Below, in pieces: positions 1 to 11,502 of a stretch of DNA of 64,000 nucleotides (positions are counted from its first letter, which is position 1; each line of letters begins with the position of its first letter). The stretch is from Gonatopus flavifemur (Eukaryota > Arthropoda > Insecta > Hymenoptera > Dryinidae). Location of the stretch: assembly GCA_018340375.1 (NCBI GenBank), contig JAFFJZ010000002.1, positions 16,200,001 through 16,264,000 on the forward strand, given 5' to 3'. The translations under genes and the position numbers were made by a program. The notes under the pieces are model-generated. The model was not told the DNA's origin. It ran no database searches and was given only the letters and a program-made list of their open reading frames with translations.

Positions 1-668
1 TTGTTAAAATAACCAAAAAGATCCTACCAAATCATTTTCAGTTCAGGGAAATTGAAAGTGATTTGGTAAGATGATTTACCGAGAAAATTTTATACTTGGA
101 TTCATTTGGATTGACTAAATTTTGTTTGAATCGACTAAATTTCTATTTAAATATGAATCTACTTGAGTTTTAGTTGGATTAAATAAAAAATTTATTTCAT
201 CCAAATAAATTTTCAGTCATTTCAAATGGAATTCCCTTGAATGGAGTAAAAATTTCCCGCATGCAATGAAATGTCCAGCAGGTTTATATTCAAGTCAATG
301 ATTTTTGTGGATGTTTGCTTAGCGCAGCCGAATTTTCATGTGACTCACTAAATTTTTCAATGATGCCAACAAAAAATTTTGATTGGACGGATAGTAACAA
401 AATGTTTTAGTAGCCACAACAGAACAGTTTCCTCAGTGTAATGTCTGGTTGAATATTCGACAGCCAGGTAAGTGAGTCACTGTAAATAGAATTGTCGTTG
501 CGTTACCTAAATTTTATTTGTCACAATCAAATTTTTCATTCCCATTGAATAAACCATTTCATTAATATTTCAGACAACTGGACACTATTAAGCTAGCGGG
601 AATGAAAATCAAACTAAGGCAACCAACATTTAGTTGTTCCAATCAGGTCCCTTTCTCTCCGTGTACAT
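1..668. repeat. Unassigned DNA with two MITE-like right ends
   Basis: No gene recognised. Two stretches end in the motif that closes many short elements in this window: cctcagtgta near 431-440 and ctctccgtgta near 655-665. The segment 528-663 resembles 15735-15866: both carry attaatatttcagacaact or a close variant and end in a T-rich block followed by C(T/C)CNGTG. This suggests a dispersed element of which only right parts are readable. The left ends were not located. Around 100-200 a short motif (gattgactaaatttt and variants) recurs. Confidence 0.4.
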
Positions 669-836
669 TGAGAGAAAAAACTGTAGCTAAAAATGAGCCC
701 AAGTACAATTTTTGTTGGCACACTAGCTATATTTTTACTATCACAACGATTCTCATAGCTACTTCAATGGAAAGCTATGGCTAATGCAACTACAAAAATG
801 TACTCGAGCTCGTTTTCAGCTGCAGTTTTTTCTAGG
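669..836. repeat. Hairpin MITE (about 170 bp)
   Basis: The left arm at about 673-716 (agaaaaaactgtagct...) and the right arm at about 790-833 are imperfect inverted repeats of about 44 bases. Both contain an AAAAACTGYAGCT block and an AGTACA(A)TTTTTG block. The termini (TACATTGAGAGAAAA and TTTTTTCTAGG) resemble those of other elements here. The loop has no coding potential. It immediately follows the right end of another repeat at about 664. Confidence 0.65.
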
Positions 837-1230
837 ATTGGTATATTTAAAACAAGCTCTTTCAATCAGAGTGTTTTAAACAAAAATCATTCCTAAAACG
901 TTCTAATGGTTTCTTATATTATGCTGTGTATACACGGTTGGTATATTTGAAACGCCTTGTATTAAACAAAGTGTTCCAGACATGTTTTAAACAGAAATAA
1001 TAATAGTTTCAAACAAAGAAAAACCTGTTTTTTGCCAACTCTGGTTTTTTCTTAGTGTAAAAATATTGAAACTATGATATGAATTCTTGATAAAATTGCT
1101 ACATTTTCATACAAAAAACTGTGATAAAAACTGTATATTTCTTCTATATTCGAAAGAATCAAAAGATCTTGGTTATTGTGGATTGATATCGTTAATTAGA
1201 GCTGTCAGATCCAACGATAATTTGGTTGTA
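837..1230. other. Diverged direct repeat, no gene
   Basis: Two similar stretches begin ggttggtatatttgaaac (about 939) and gattggtatatttaaaac (about 836), each followed by AACA-rich GTGTT motifs. They look like a diverged direct duplication of about 100 bp. The block ends in ttttttcttagtgta near 1059, an element-like right end. No gene recognised. Confidence 0.35.
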
Positions 1231-1568
1231 CACGGAGAAAAATGCAAGTCGAGAAAATAGCAACCTTTGATTAAAAATCTCAGCATATTCCTTCAAATCT
1301 GCAAGTTTTTTTCGAATTTTTAATGTAGATGAAACGGTTAATAACATTTTTGTTGAATTTTATTTGAAAAACAATGAGACATTATCAATACCCAACAAAA
1401 AGTCCTGCATTAAATTTCTTTCCTATTTTTTGTCGAGTGTTGTGATAATTTTTCATTGTTTTTCAAGTAAAATTCAACGAAAATGTGAACCGTTCTATCT
1501 TTATTACAAATTTAAAAAAAAACTCTGAGATTTTCTATCTGTTCTCGACTTGCATTTTTCTTCGTATA
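1231..1568. mobile_element. MITE with CACGGAGAAAA termini
   Basis: The left terminus, TA then cacggagaaaaatgcaagtc, is matched by the inverted right terminus gacttgcatttttcttcg then TA, so the ends are inverted repeats of more than 20 bases flanked by TA. Inner arms also pair (AACAATGA and TTTTCATTGTT; AACGGTT and AACCGTT). Length is about 338 bp with no coding capacity. Size, TA flanks and termini fit a non-autonomous Tc1/mariner-type MITE. Confidence 0.75.
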
Positions 1569-2098
1569 TGTACATCTTCAACATTTCTGAAGATAACCAA
1601 ACCCGTGTAACATGAATAATGTTGAAGCGAATGATCTTTCAAAGCGAGATTCAAAGAGTCACCCTAACCCTCAGAGAGGTCAGCGAAATTTCCTGGTCTA
1701 AATTCAATATTGTGTATTTAGCGACCTTTGAAATATAAGATGAGACGTAGACCTAGAGAAGGTTTACCTTGCATAGTTCTTCCCCGATATATCATCAACC
1801 GCGTCTTAATTTATCACCTCATCTAGCAACTCACTATGAATATCGAGCGACATTAATAATTTTATTACATATTAAAATCTTAAATTATAAAGGGTTCTTA
1901 TTCCCTATTATACACTGTGAACAATTTTTGAGAAAATATCTCACTCATGCGTACCTGATGTTTGAGGTATTGTGAAAATTCCCATAAATATAAAGAGAAT
2001 TCTCATACGTTTAACATAAGAATTCAAAGAAAACGATATTTTTCTCATATTTTATGGGGTAATGTATCCCAGTATTCACAGAATTCTGTAAAACTTCC
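1569..2098. other. No gene recognised
   Basis: AT-rich sequence between two MITEs. The two short open frames near 1769-2174 have no recognisable domain and the second runs into the following MITE. Confidence 0.35.
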
Positions 2099-2356
2099 AC
2101 ACGGAGAGAAATTCATTTGGAAAGATCAACATTTTATTCATGAACTAGAACTATTCGGAAAAATTAGACAATGACTTATAACATGACTCCTAATCATTTC
2201 CAGCTGTGATGGTGAAAATCAATATTAATTTGTATTTTTACCGCATCACAACTGACAATGATTAGGAGTTATGTTATAAGTTATTGTCTGATTTTCCTGA
2301 ATAGTTCTAGTTTACGAATGGAATGGTAATTTTTCCAAAAACATTTCTCTCCGTGC
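2099..2356. mobile_element. Hairpin MITE with ACGGAGAGAAAT termini
   Basis: Long inverted repeat. The left arm (from about 2099) and right arm (ending about 2356) pair over roughly 100 bases, including cacggagagaaat at the ends and the inner blocks ctagaactattc, cttataacat and tcctaatcatt. The loop lies near 2205-2245. Both flanks contain gaattctgt or gaattctat, so the insertion target may have been an EcoRI-like gaattct sequence. No coding content. Confidence 0.8.
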
Positions 2357-5300
2357 ATAGAATTCTGTCTTGAAAAATAAGAATTCATATAGAATTTCTA
2401 TACAATTTTTATACAAAACTTACAAACTCAATGAGATTTCGTACAATCTGCTTATACAGTTCAAATATGAATTCTTTGGATAAAATCTCAACAATTTCCC
2501 ATACGAGCCAAAAAGTTAGAATATTTTTGACACTACTTATTCAACACTCTTTTCGAAGTGAAGGAAATAATTTCTAACACTCTCGATTTGGATAACGAGC
2601 CCCTTCAGTTCAGTGTTGAAAAATGATTGTAGGAAGAATAAGGTAAAAATATGAGAACTGTTTAAAGAAAAGGAATCACTCGAAGTATCGCAAAATTTTA
2701 AACCCCGAATCTTCAATGGGAATAGCGAAGCTGAAAATTTCTAAAGAATTCATCACTGGCTGTGAAGAATATTAAAGAATGCAATCAACCAGGGGCTTAC
2801 GCTTCTAGCAATTCTACTTGTAGTATCTTCAAAACGTCGAGAAAAGTCGTTTTCTGTATAAGATTCGTATTCGTGTCTATCTGTATGTTTGTAGACCATC
2901 TCTATAGTTCACAAAATCTTTCATAAGAATGGACCGATACGGATGATTGTTTTTGCAATAGGGTGCTCCCAACGGGAAATCGAAGTCTATTGAACTGATA
3001 TTGATTGGATCGCATTTAAAGCAATATCTCCCTACTATCTTTTTACAAACCAGTCATTTGGCTATCGATTTCTTTAATGACAATATTTTTACCGGTATAT
3101 CAAACCGCAAATCTGATCAATGTAAAACGAAAAACAATATTTCCCGCGTATGGAATTCGAACCACGGAATTGCGGAAGAACGATTCTCATTCATTCTAAT
3201 AAAAATTTTCGAGGATATCGTTAGCTTTTCTTTGTTTCATAAATCGTGATTGAAATTCAACTACGTCTTTCCAATTAAGTCTTCGATATTTCACTACAAA
3301 TTCAAACTTTTCATTTTGTTGGAACACAAAGTTCAACTTGATCGAATCCAAGGTTATTGATCAACGCGGTAACCTACGGGTGAATGAACATAATCGCTTG
3401 ACGAATACAAAAACTTGTGCAAGTTTTAATAATCCATTTTCAATAGAAAATCACTATGTCAGTCAAGAAAATTCGATGAAATGAAGAATAGAGAGTTGTG
3501 ATAGGTGAGTATGGTGAATATTCCCAAGCTTGTTGCGAGGTGGTTAGTTTACAAAGAACACTTTTGCTGATTTAACGAAGTTCTCAGTACGAAAACAGAC
3601 CATTGTTTTATGTTACAAAATTGTATGTTGTTCTATGTTGAATACCTGAAAAAAGCTACGATTTACATTTTCAAAATTCTACATCATTTTCTGAGTTGGA
3701 GAAAGGAGGTTTCCTGAACAATAAGTGTGTCATTCTAGTGCTGTTTGTTCTGGAATTACAACAATTCGAATTTTTTAAATTCTGATTGACTAAAATTTCC
3801 AGAATTTCAAATTTCTTTCGAACTTGCCTGAAATTGACTGTTTATTTCCAATATATAGCCATTAATCATTTTTCAAAATTGCTGTACATTGTATTTGCTA
3901 GGTTATAAAAATATGAATTTCAAAATTCCAAGTTGAAGTTTCAATTCCAATTTTATAATCGTTATCTTTGCCACAAAGTTTAAAGGGTCAAAATAGATTG
4001 TACGATCACATGAAATAATACATCCACCGTAAAGTAGCTTGATACGAATCTCCGTACTCCAAGTTGATTCATCCAGAACTTGTTATAACAGTATAAAACA
4101 AATTTCACTCCATTCCGAGACCCCAAATTTACAATATATATTCCTGAGATACCAAACATATTTTCACTCTCGAAATCTTCTGAAAAGATCAACAAAAACC
4201 AAATGCAAATGAAAGTCCTACTTCCAATAAAATACCAGTATATTCGGTCGATTAAAACCTATTCATTTCCGAAAATTTATTCTTCAACGCATTACAACTC
4301 TGAAATAATACGTTGAGTCTAAAACAAAAGAGGAAACTCCTTCCGAGCACTGAGCGGTAATGTAAGAGTATGAGTTCCTTCGATTAAATTTCCCTTACCA
4401 CTGTATTATTGATCATATTTTAACTTCTCTCATCCACTGCAACCGGATGGTTAGTACTTTGTTAATATTATTTATACAGTTTAAATTCTTTGTACAAAGC
4501 TATACAAATATTTTAGTTGTCTTTGGAAATGGAGCAACAAAGAAAAGCTGAAAGCAGAAAGTACACCAACTTTATCGATTTTTCATCACAGAAAACTTTT
4601 GTTCTCGCTACATCAGTCAACAGTATGACTCAACATTTTCAATAGAAGAATAATCGAAATGCTACTATACAGACTAATTATCGATAATTGTCAAGACAAA
4701 ACTATGTATATAGTAATACGAAAATAACGGATATACACCTGAAAACCAAGAATATATTTCCCTACGCGATAAGAGACGTCGCATTTCCTGATTGTTGAAG
4801 TACCAAACTTCAAGTTGTTCCATGTGATTGATGTATTTTGCCATTACGGATGCTTCACATCCAAGTTCTGTCAAGGTATAGGATATTTTTCTGTTGAACA
4901 GATGAAACAATGTTACAAGAAAATGCAATAACGATTATATCAATTCCGCGGAGATTCATTTTGTTTGTATTAAAAAATAGGATGAAACCCAAATTATAAG
5001 AAAAGCTATGAGGCTAATTGGAATTTATTGAGAAATCTTGCCTCGTTGAACATCCTGGATTACATTATGAAAGTTACGAGATGCTTCACAGGGTTTTTTG
5101 AAAATACATTACAAGCGGAGTATGTGCGTAATGTAAGCAGCAACGAGAAGAAACTATGAAAGAAGATGCACGATATGAGATTTTGAATTGCGATGAGAAG
5201 GAGAATGTATAAGAGCTGGATGTGACGTAAGTAATCAGTGGAATAAAATCCAAAATATCCAACATCGTAGTACAAATAAATATTATTCTAATTATCAACA

Positions 5301-6454
5301 AACATATATCATCATTGTATTATAATTTTGCGTGGGTTTACTCGTATACCATTTACACTGATTCGAAAGAAGTGTTTTTGATCAGAATAACACGCCCTGG
5401 ATAAGCACTGACTGAGGTTTTCTGTTTCCAATGCTTTATATTTCAACCTAATCAACAGCAATCTAAACGGAAAAGAGATTCCGGTACCACATGTTTTCCT
5501 TTCAAACGAACGCAAGTTTGTACGAGGAAATTTTCGTAAATGAGAAAAGCGAAGCAACATGTACTTTCGAAGATGTATATCTTCGTCTGAACCTTCCAAT
5601 GGTTAAATGTTATAAGTTTTTATAATAAAATTGAAATCATCCCAGAAAGATCTCATTGAACAAAATTATCAATCAGGTCAGATGCAAAATCAATGAAAGT
5701 GAAATGCTGCATGCATCGAAGTTTTGCATTCAAAAATATACATTTTTCAATATAAATCAAATATATTTCCATGGTAATATTTGTGTAACAAGAGAAAGCT
5801 TTGTGCGGTATCAACTTTCACGAAATGTACCCGATGTTTTACCACGCCCTGCCTTTTCTGTTTCTATAGCAAATATCGTCCTGACTCGTGTACAAATTCA
5901 CCACTATTTGACAAATTCACTATTCTTTTAAAAACATCGCGTGGACGTGGCAAATAAGAATGAAATGAATTTTCTATTTTTCAATATATCATTGATTTCC
6001 ACTACATCTGTCTGAACCAATATCCTCTTCAGGTTTCCTTTGAAAAGGATGGAGAAACAAAAGAAAACTACGAAGCACGATAATCACTTTTCGTTCTGAC
6101 TCTTGTTGGAATAGGAAACAGGATAACAAAACAAAAAAAATCGGAATCATTTGAAAAAGATTTTTATAAAAGATCTCTTTGAAAAGTGAGAATTCATTGT
6201 ATCGTCTCAATTGAAGAAATATTACCATTTGACATTGGTACAAAGCCCATTTCAATTATACATAATATGAAACATAGCGAGTATAATGCGGAGAGATAGA
6301 AGAATTGATTTTAATTTAAATGATAAATGCATTATTTTATATCTTTGAAGAGTAGAATGTGCTGACCTCGATGGAAAGAAAAATGTGGAAATGACTCAAA
6401 ATGATTTTACAGTTATTTTACATGATTCTCTTTCGCTGTATATGATATAACACT
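2357..6454. other. AT-rich DNA without recognised genes
   Basis: Several open frames of 60-95 codons occur on both strands, but none shows a domain, signal peptide or coding bias I recognise. A B-box-like ggttcgaattcc is readable on the minus strand near 3150-3165 without a convincing A box. Short exons cannot be excluded. Confidence 0.3.
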
Positions 6455-6567
6455 TATTTGTCATCATATTTTTAATTCAATTACGTGTTTCATCTATTTG
6501 AATGAATATCTATTGGATAAAGGACAAATAAATATTTATTTGACGTAAATAAATTTTTTCTTCAGTG
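6455..6567 (-). mobile_element. Partial MITE of the CACTGAARAAA family
   Basis: The 3' part (gacaaataaatatttatttg, then aaattttttcttcagtg) matches the right end of the element at 45382-45625 and, inverted, the left end of those at 19536, 37273 and 42226. A matching opposite terminus was not found, so this looks like a truncated or diverged copy of about 110 bp. Confidence 0.5.
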
Positions 6568-8473
6568 AGAAAAGAATCTTGAGTATTTTTCGAAACGTTG
6601 ACCAAACCATTTTCATTAATTTTTCTTCATTCGAAACATAAGAAACGATTTTTAACTTCTGTTATGATCTAGTTCATCTTCCTTTCACGTTTGAAGAGGT
6701 TGGACGATTTTAAATGAGAAAGAAAGATTCTCATTTTTAATGAAGAAGTACTGCTTTTATAATAATACAACAAGGAATGAAGTGACTTGAAGAGAAAATT
6801 TTTATACATTTACGAATTTTGTAACGTCTGCATTAGAGAAAAATTAAACACTTGTGAATGCATTTGTGAATACTCAATGTCCATCAAGACGGTTTTAAAT
6901 CAATCTTTCTGTTCCTGAAGTTTGAATCGTTTTTGAAACGGAATAGTAAATCAAAAACAAAATACTAGGCTGTTGAAGGCTCAAAATCTTGTAGGACATT
7001 TTTTAAACGCTTCCTTGAGATCCAAGCACTTAATTTGATACGATAAATAACAATGGTTTATCAGAACCATTTATTAGAACAATGAGAAAAATCGAAATTA
7101 TTTCACTTGTAGTATCAAAAAATTTTCCATCTGGTGTCGAGAAAATTCATAATAATCAATTTATGTGTAAATTCTTTTATTTCACAGGATTTTTATATAT
7201 TTATGATGAATTCTCCATGATGCGTGTGCTAATTACTTCACACGATACATTCTTCAAAGCCTACAATACTGTGACTAGATGTTAGACGTGAGAATTTTCC
7301 CTTGTTTTCAAGAAACCTCCCCTGTAATGTTTTTTTACGATACTGCACCATATGGATAGAGTATGCTTGTTTGACGTAAATACAATTACTAGCTCCTTCC
7401 ACGAGTTGGCTATCAGCTAGGCTTATTAAAGACTAACCGCTTTTTAATTAAATGCTAGGTCCACTTCCTATCAAGGTGTATACACGGAAATCTTGAGTTC
7501 AAGCGCATTCTATTGAAGCAAACCAGCGTTATTTAAATCAACGTACATAAATCACTTCACCACTCTGAAGAATAATGTGCTTCCACTTGGAAGAATTAAA
7601 CTTTATCGATAGTATGCATTCACGAGCTCTGTATTACAAACGATTGTATCAATCTTCGAGATAATTGTTCAAAATGATTCAACGAATACTCGTTATAGTT
7701 TTCTATTAGAAAACTCAACTCCTGAATAATCCTAGTAAAAAAACATCTCATGGGATACCATCGTAACATAATTATTTTCGCAATAATGCTTCTAAATCTT
7801 ATTTCGTACAATCAAATTATTTCATTTATTTTTCCCTGGATTCACGAATTATATTCTGTTGGTTGATTCCATTTCTCAAATCGGAATAATAACCTCCGTA
7901 AATTCAATTCTCCGAATGCACATTCTTTTCGTTAATGAAAATTGTATCGAATTCTTCTGACATTCGCTGTACCTCGTGAGTTAGATAATGGGAAATTATT
8001 ATTCAAAATTATTTTTCCTCAAAAGCTTTCGTTCGAAAATAAATGGATTATCCGTATACGAATTTCTCGTAAAATAATATATATTGGAAATTGCAGCAGA
8101 ATTTGAATTTGAAAATTATCCAACATCAAAGTTGAAAGTTTTATTAACGATAACTAGGTATTATTATAAAAAATTCTTCGAAAAATTTTCGATCGAATCG
8201 AGCGCACAATATTTTAACTATCGTACATCCAAAATTTCGACTTCAGGTATTTGATCAAATAATCGCGAGAAACGTGTGTTGAATTCGAATTCGAATTCTT
8301 TTGTCTGGAAAAATGGTATTATTGTGGTGAATGAACAACGAACTTATATTCAGACAAAAATTTTACTATACCGAATGGAGAATGATCTTCCCCCTTTTCT
8401 TCGAGTTCACCTACATTTGCCAATCAAAAACTTTTCTCCGAAATGATATGTCCATGAAAAATTCAAAAGCGTA
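6568..8473. other. AT-rich DNA with one copy of a dispersed repeat
   Basis: No gene recognised. About 6905-7045 contains gaagtttgaatcgtt followed by diverged versions of blocks shared with 58812-58970 and, inverted, with 11345-11500. The remainder shows no repeat or coding signal I can name. Confidence 0.35.
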
Positions 8474-9573
8474 CACTGTAAAAAAAAACTGGAAATTTAC
8501 TGTGCAACTGGACTGGAAATTTCCAGTGCTAGTACTGGAATATGGATATTCCAGTACATGTACAGAGATTTTGTTGTTACGTTACTGAAAATTTACCAAG
8601 CATAACTGAAAATTCAGTCATTGTACTGGAATTTTCAAGTTTGAGATGATGTACTGAAATTTTGCCATGATTTCGCGAAAATTTTACCGGCTCGTACTAC
8701 AATTTTATAGTTCTTGTGCACCAAAAAAAAATATTCCCTCAAAAAGGACTTGAGAAAAAATTTGGAATTTAGAAAAAAAAACCTAATCGTTGGTATACTG
8801 GAATTATACAGGTTTTTAACTGCAATTCTCAGGTTTTGTGATGGAATTTTCCAGTTACTATGCAATTGAATTATACAGGTTTTGAACTGCAATTTTCAGG
8901 TCGTGTGATGGAATTTTCCAGTTGCTATGCAACGGAATTTAATCACTGTTGCACTGAAATTTTCCACTTCTATTGGACTTCGTCATTTCTGGCAGGAAAA
9001 TTTCAAGTCTTTATATTAAAATTTCCTGATTGAGATTTTGAATAATAATTGTAATTGTAGCCAATGAAATTGATATATGAGGTTTTCCAAGACTTATCCT
9101 CTTGTGTTCTAGATATGAAGCATATGTAGTAACCCAAGCTGGCCTTCCAACATGTCGCGCTATAGCTCATCGGTTAGGTCTTAGGTTTCAGTTGGTAGGC
9201 AGGTAGAAAAGTGTGGGTTCAAATCCTGTTAGGTAGACATGAGTTTCTGTCCATCCAAATGAACGATCAAAAGTTTCTCAATCATCTTGGAACACAAGGA
9301 CCCTGCAAAATCACTTTGCGTGAGCAATTTTTTTTCAATTTTCATGGATATTTTCAGCATTAATTTTCCAGTACATGTCCTGGAAAAGTCCAGCTCGTGT
9401 ACTGAAAAATTCCAGTACCGAGGCTCAGAAAATTTCCAGTTTTGATGCGGGAATTCCATAACGTTTGCACTGAATTTTTGCAGTACAAATGTGCTGAAAT
9501 TTTCCGGTACATGTACAGGTTAATGACTTCCAGTACATGTACTGGAATTTTCCGGTGAAATTTTTTTACAGTG
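8474..9573. mobile_element. 1.1 kb foldback element with ACTGGAAATTTCCAGT-type repeats
   Basis: Bounded by TA-cactgtaaaaaaa on the left and tttttttacagtg-TA on the right (TA at 8472-8473 and 9574-9575). Both arms are filled with degenerate repeats of actggaattttccagt and gtacatgtact, which pair within and between arms. The middle holds non-repeat sequence, including a tRNA-like stretch at 9151-9240. The open frames near 8331-9459 are products of these repeats. It looks like a non-autonomous DNA transposon with foldback arms. Confidence 0.75.
9151..9240 (+). repeat. tRNA-like sequence with A and B boxes (SINE head candidate)
   Basis: The stretch contains tagctcatcggttagg (9163-9178), close to the Pol III A box, and gggttcaaatcctgt (9215-9229), close to the B box GGTTCGANNCC. 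The spacing is about 54 bases, longer than the roughly 44 of a standard tRNA. Short ends tgtc (9153) and gaca (9236) could pair. No anticodon arm is convincing and no CCA is present, so a SINE head or tRNA pseudogene is likelier than a functional tRNA. It lies inside a DNA transposon. Confidence 0.5.
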
Positions 9574-11290
9574 TACTCAAGGAACGATTGTCATTTCAGC
9601 AACAGGATATGATTGAGGAAATGTAATGAGAAATTAATGATCAAGGTATCAGAAAGATCTATCATGGAATGAAAAAGAGAAGAAAAACATTCAAATACGA
9701 GTTACGTATTGAAAGTACTTTTATACACATTTTACACCCTTTCGACGAATAATTTCCAAGTAAAGAATAAGGAGGAAGGAGAAAATCAAGTCGATTAAGT
9801 TTGTTCACACGTTTGATATTGTGTTATTTTATTCAATGATTCTTGCAACACATATTGAAATGATTGAGAGAAAATGCTCAACAGAAGCGTATCCACATCA
9901 GAACAAAAATTGGAGCTTCAAAATATATATTCAAAGCAACAGAAAGTATTCAAAGGTCTCATAATTTCATGCTGAATTTTTTTCCCTTTTTCGTTTTATT
10001 AATAACGGCGAGACTTTGATGTAAAGAGTGCTTCTCCTTATGGTCGATAGTAGGTATGCTTCCAGGGGATATCAGCGCTCAGACCTAAGTGAATGTTTTT
10101 CTTTTGCAATTTTATGCTACACTGAAATTATCTCGAGTATATTGACGTAGTACGTACAAAGTGTCACTAAGGACAATTTTTCTGCGAAAAAACTTGCGAT
10201 TAAGATTGAGGAAAAAACGAATCGTGCTAGGATTTTTATATGCATGTAAAAATAAATATTCAGATTATATGTATAATTTATACATATTCACCGATAATTT
10301 CCGGAAGATCGTAACTCGAATCTGAATCATCTTATCTTAGCCACTTCGAATTGAAATTACAATTTATTACATTAATGCTCCAGTTTCGGTGGGTGTCAAA
10401 ATATGTTGTAGCTGTGAAATCGGAGATGATTCAAAATCCCGGTACAACTTTTCGAATGTTATCAATCGATGTATCGGCCCATTTCCATATTCGAGAACTT
10501 TACACAGAGTCCATACGCTATTTTTTTCACATGGCTAGCTCCACTTGAATATAGTGTGATTTATAGGAATCGAGAAGTTGAAGATAATATGAACGCGGGA
10601 TATAAATGAATGAAGGTTCTACAAGATTGAAATTCTGATCGATTTCCTCCTCTTTTTTTTTTTATTTCAACTTGATCTTGGAGAAGTGCACTTATAAGTT
10701 TCAATGCATACGAAAAAGAAATGTCAAATGAAACCGAGATTGGAATTTTCAAATCCAAATATTGAAAGAAATCATGGACTTTTTGATGCTACGTACCAAA
10801 ATTTGTTTCTTCTAAAATGAAAGAGTATTCAGTTCTTTGTGTATTGAATGTATTCCCTAAAATCTATGAACCCTGATATGTTGGAACCCTGGCATGTATG
10901 TACTATGGGGCCAACACTGGGCCGGAGTGGGGCCAAAATGCATACACGCTATATGGAATAGGTTCACCCTTCCTTCAAGTAATGTATATTCATATTAGAA
11001 TGAAGCTAATAAACCAGCGAGGATTCATTTTCTCAATTTTGATGAAAAAATAATTGGCCCGTTGTTCCTCCATTATTATTTCTTAAACATTAGGTCATCG
11101 ATAACCAAAAAAACTCTACCACCTCTGAGGTCCACGAACTTGGAATTGTCATTTTCAGGGAACTGAACTGTTGAAGAATTTACAGCTGATCACCCTAAGA
11201 GAACGTTCCTTCAACATTTCTGAAGGTTTGTGTTACAGTACCCAATGATTTTCTAATTAACTTCAAATTCTCCAACGAATCGGTTCCTGA
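9574..11290. other. No gene recognised
   Basis: AT-rich sequence with a T-run near 10653-10661 and short open frames without recognisable domains. No clear inverted repeat or tandem array seen. Confidence 0.3.
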
Positions 11291-11502
11291 AACTGTTGTG
11301 GAAGTTTGAATCGTTTATAGAAACGAAACGAAGATTCAAACTCACGAGATCTAATAAAACATCGTTATTTGTCTTCTCGAATTAACTCCTTGGGACTGGA
11401 AACATCGTTCAAAGAATCTACTAAAAGATTTGGAGTCTTCAACAGTTACGTATCTCCTCGTTTCAATGAACGATTCAAACCTCAGCAACATTCTTCAAAT
11501 TC
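11291..11502. repeat. Inverted copy of a dispersed repeat
   Basis: gtggaagtttgaatcgttta (about 11298) is followed by an inverted copy that ends in gaacgattcaaacctcagca near 11471-11490. The inverted part, read on the minus strand, matches 58812-58970: gaggtttgaatcgttc and similar, then a tccaaatcttt block, then tttccagtcccaaggagtt. A third diverged copy is at about 6905-7045. The short open frame here (from 11369) is therefore probably repeat sequence rather than a gene. Confidence 0.55.

Noticed and set aside
3115..3240. Possible minus-strand tRNA or SINE from a B-box-like ggttcgaattcc
   Set aside because: No A box at the expected distance and no fold.
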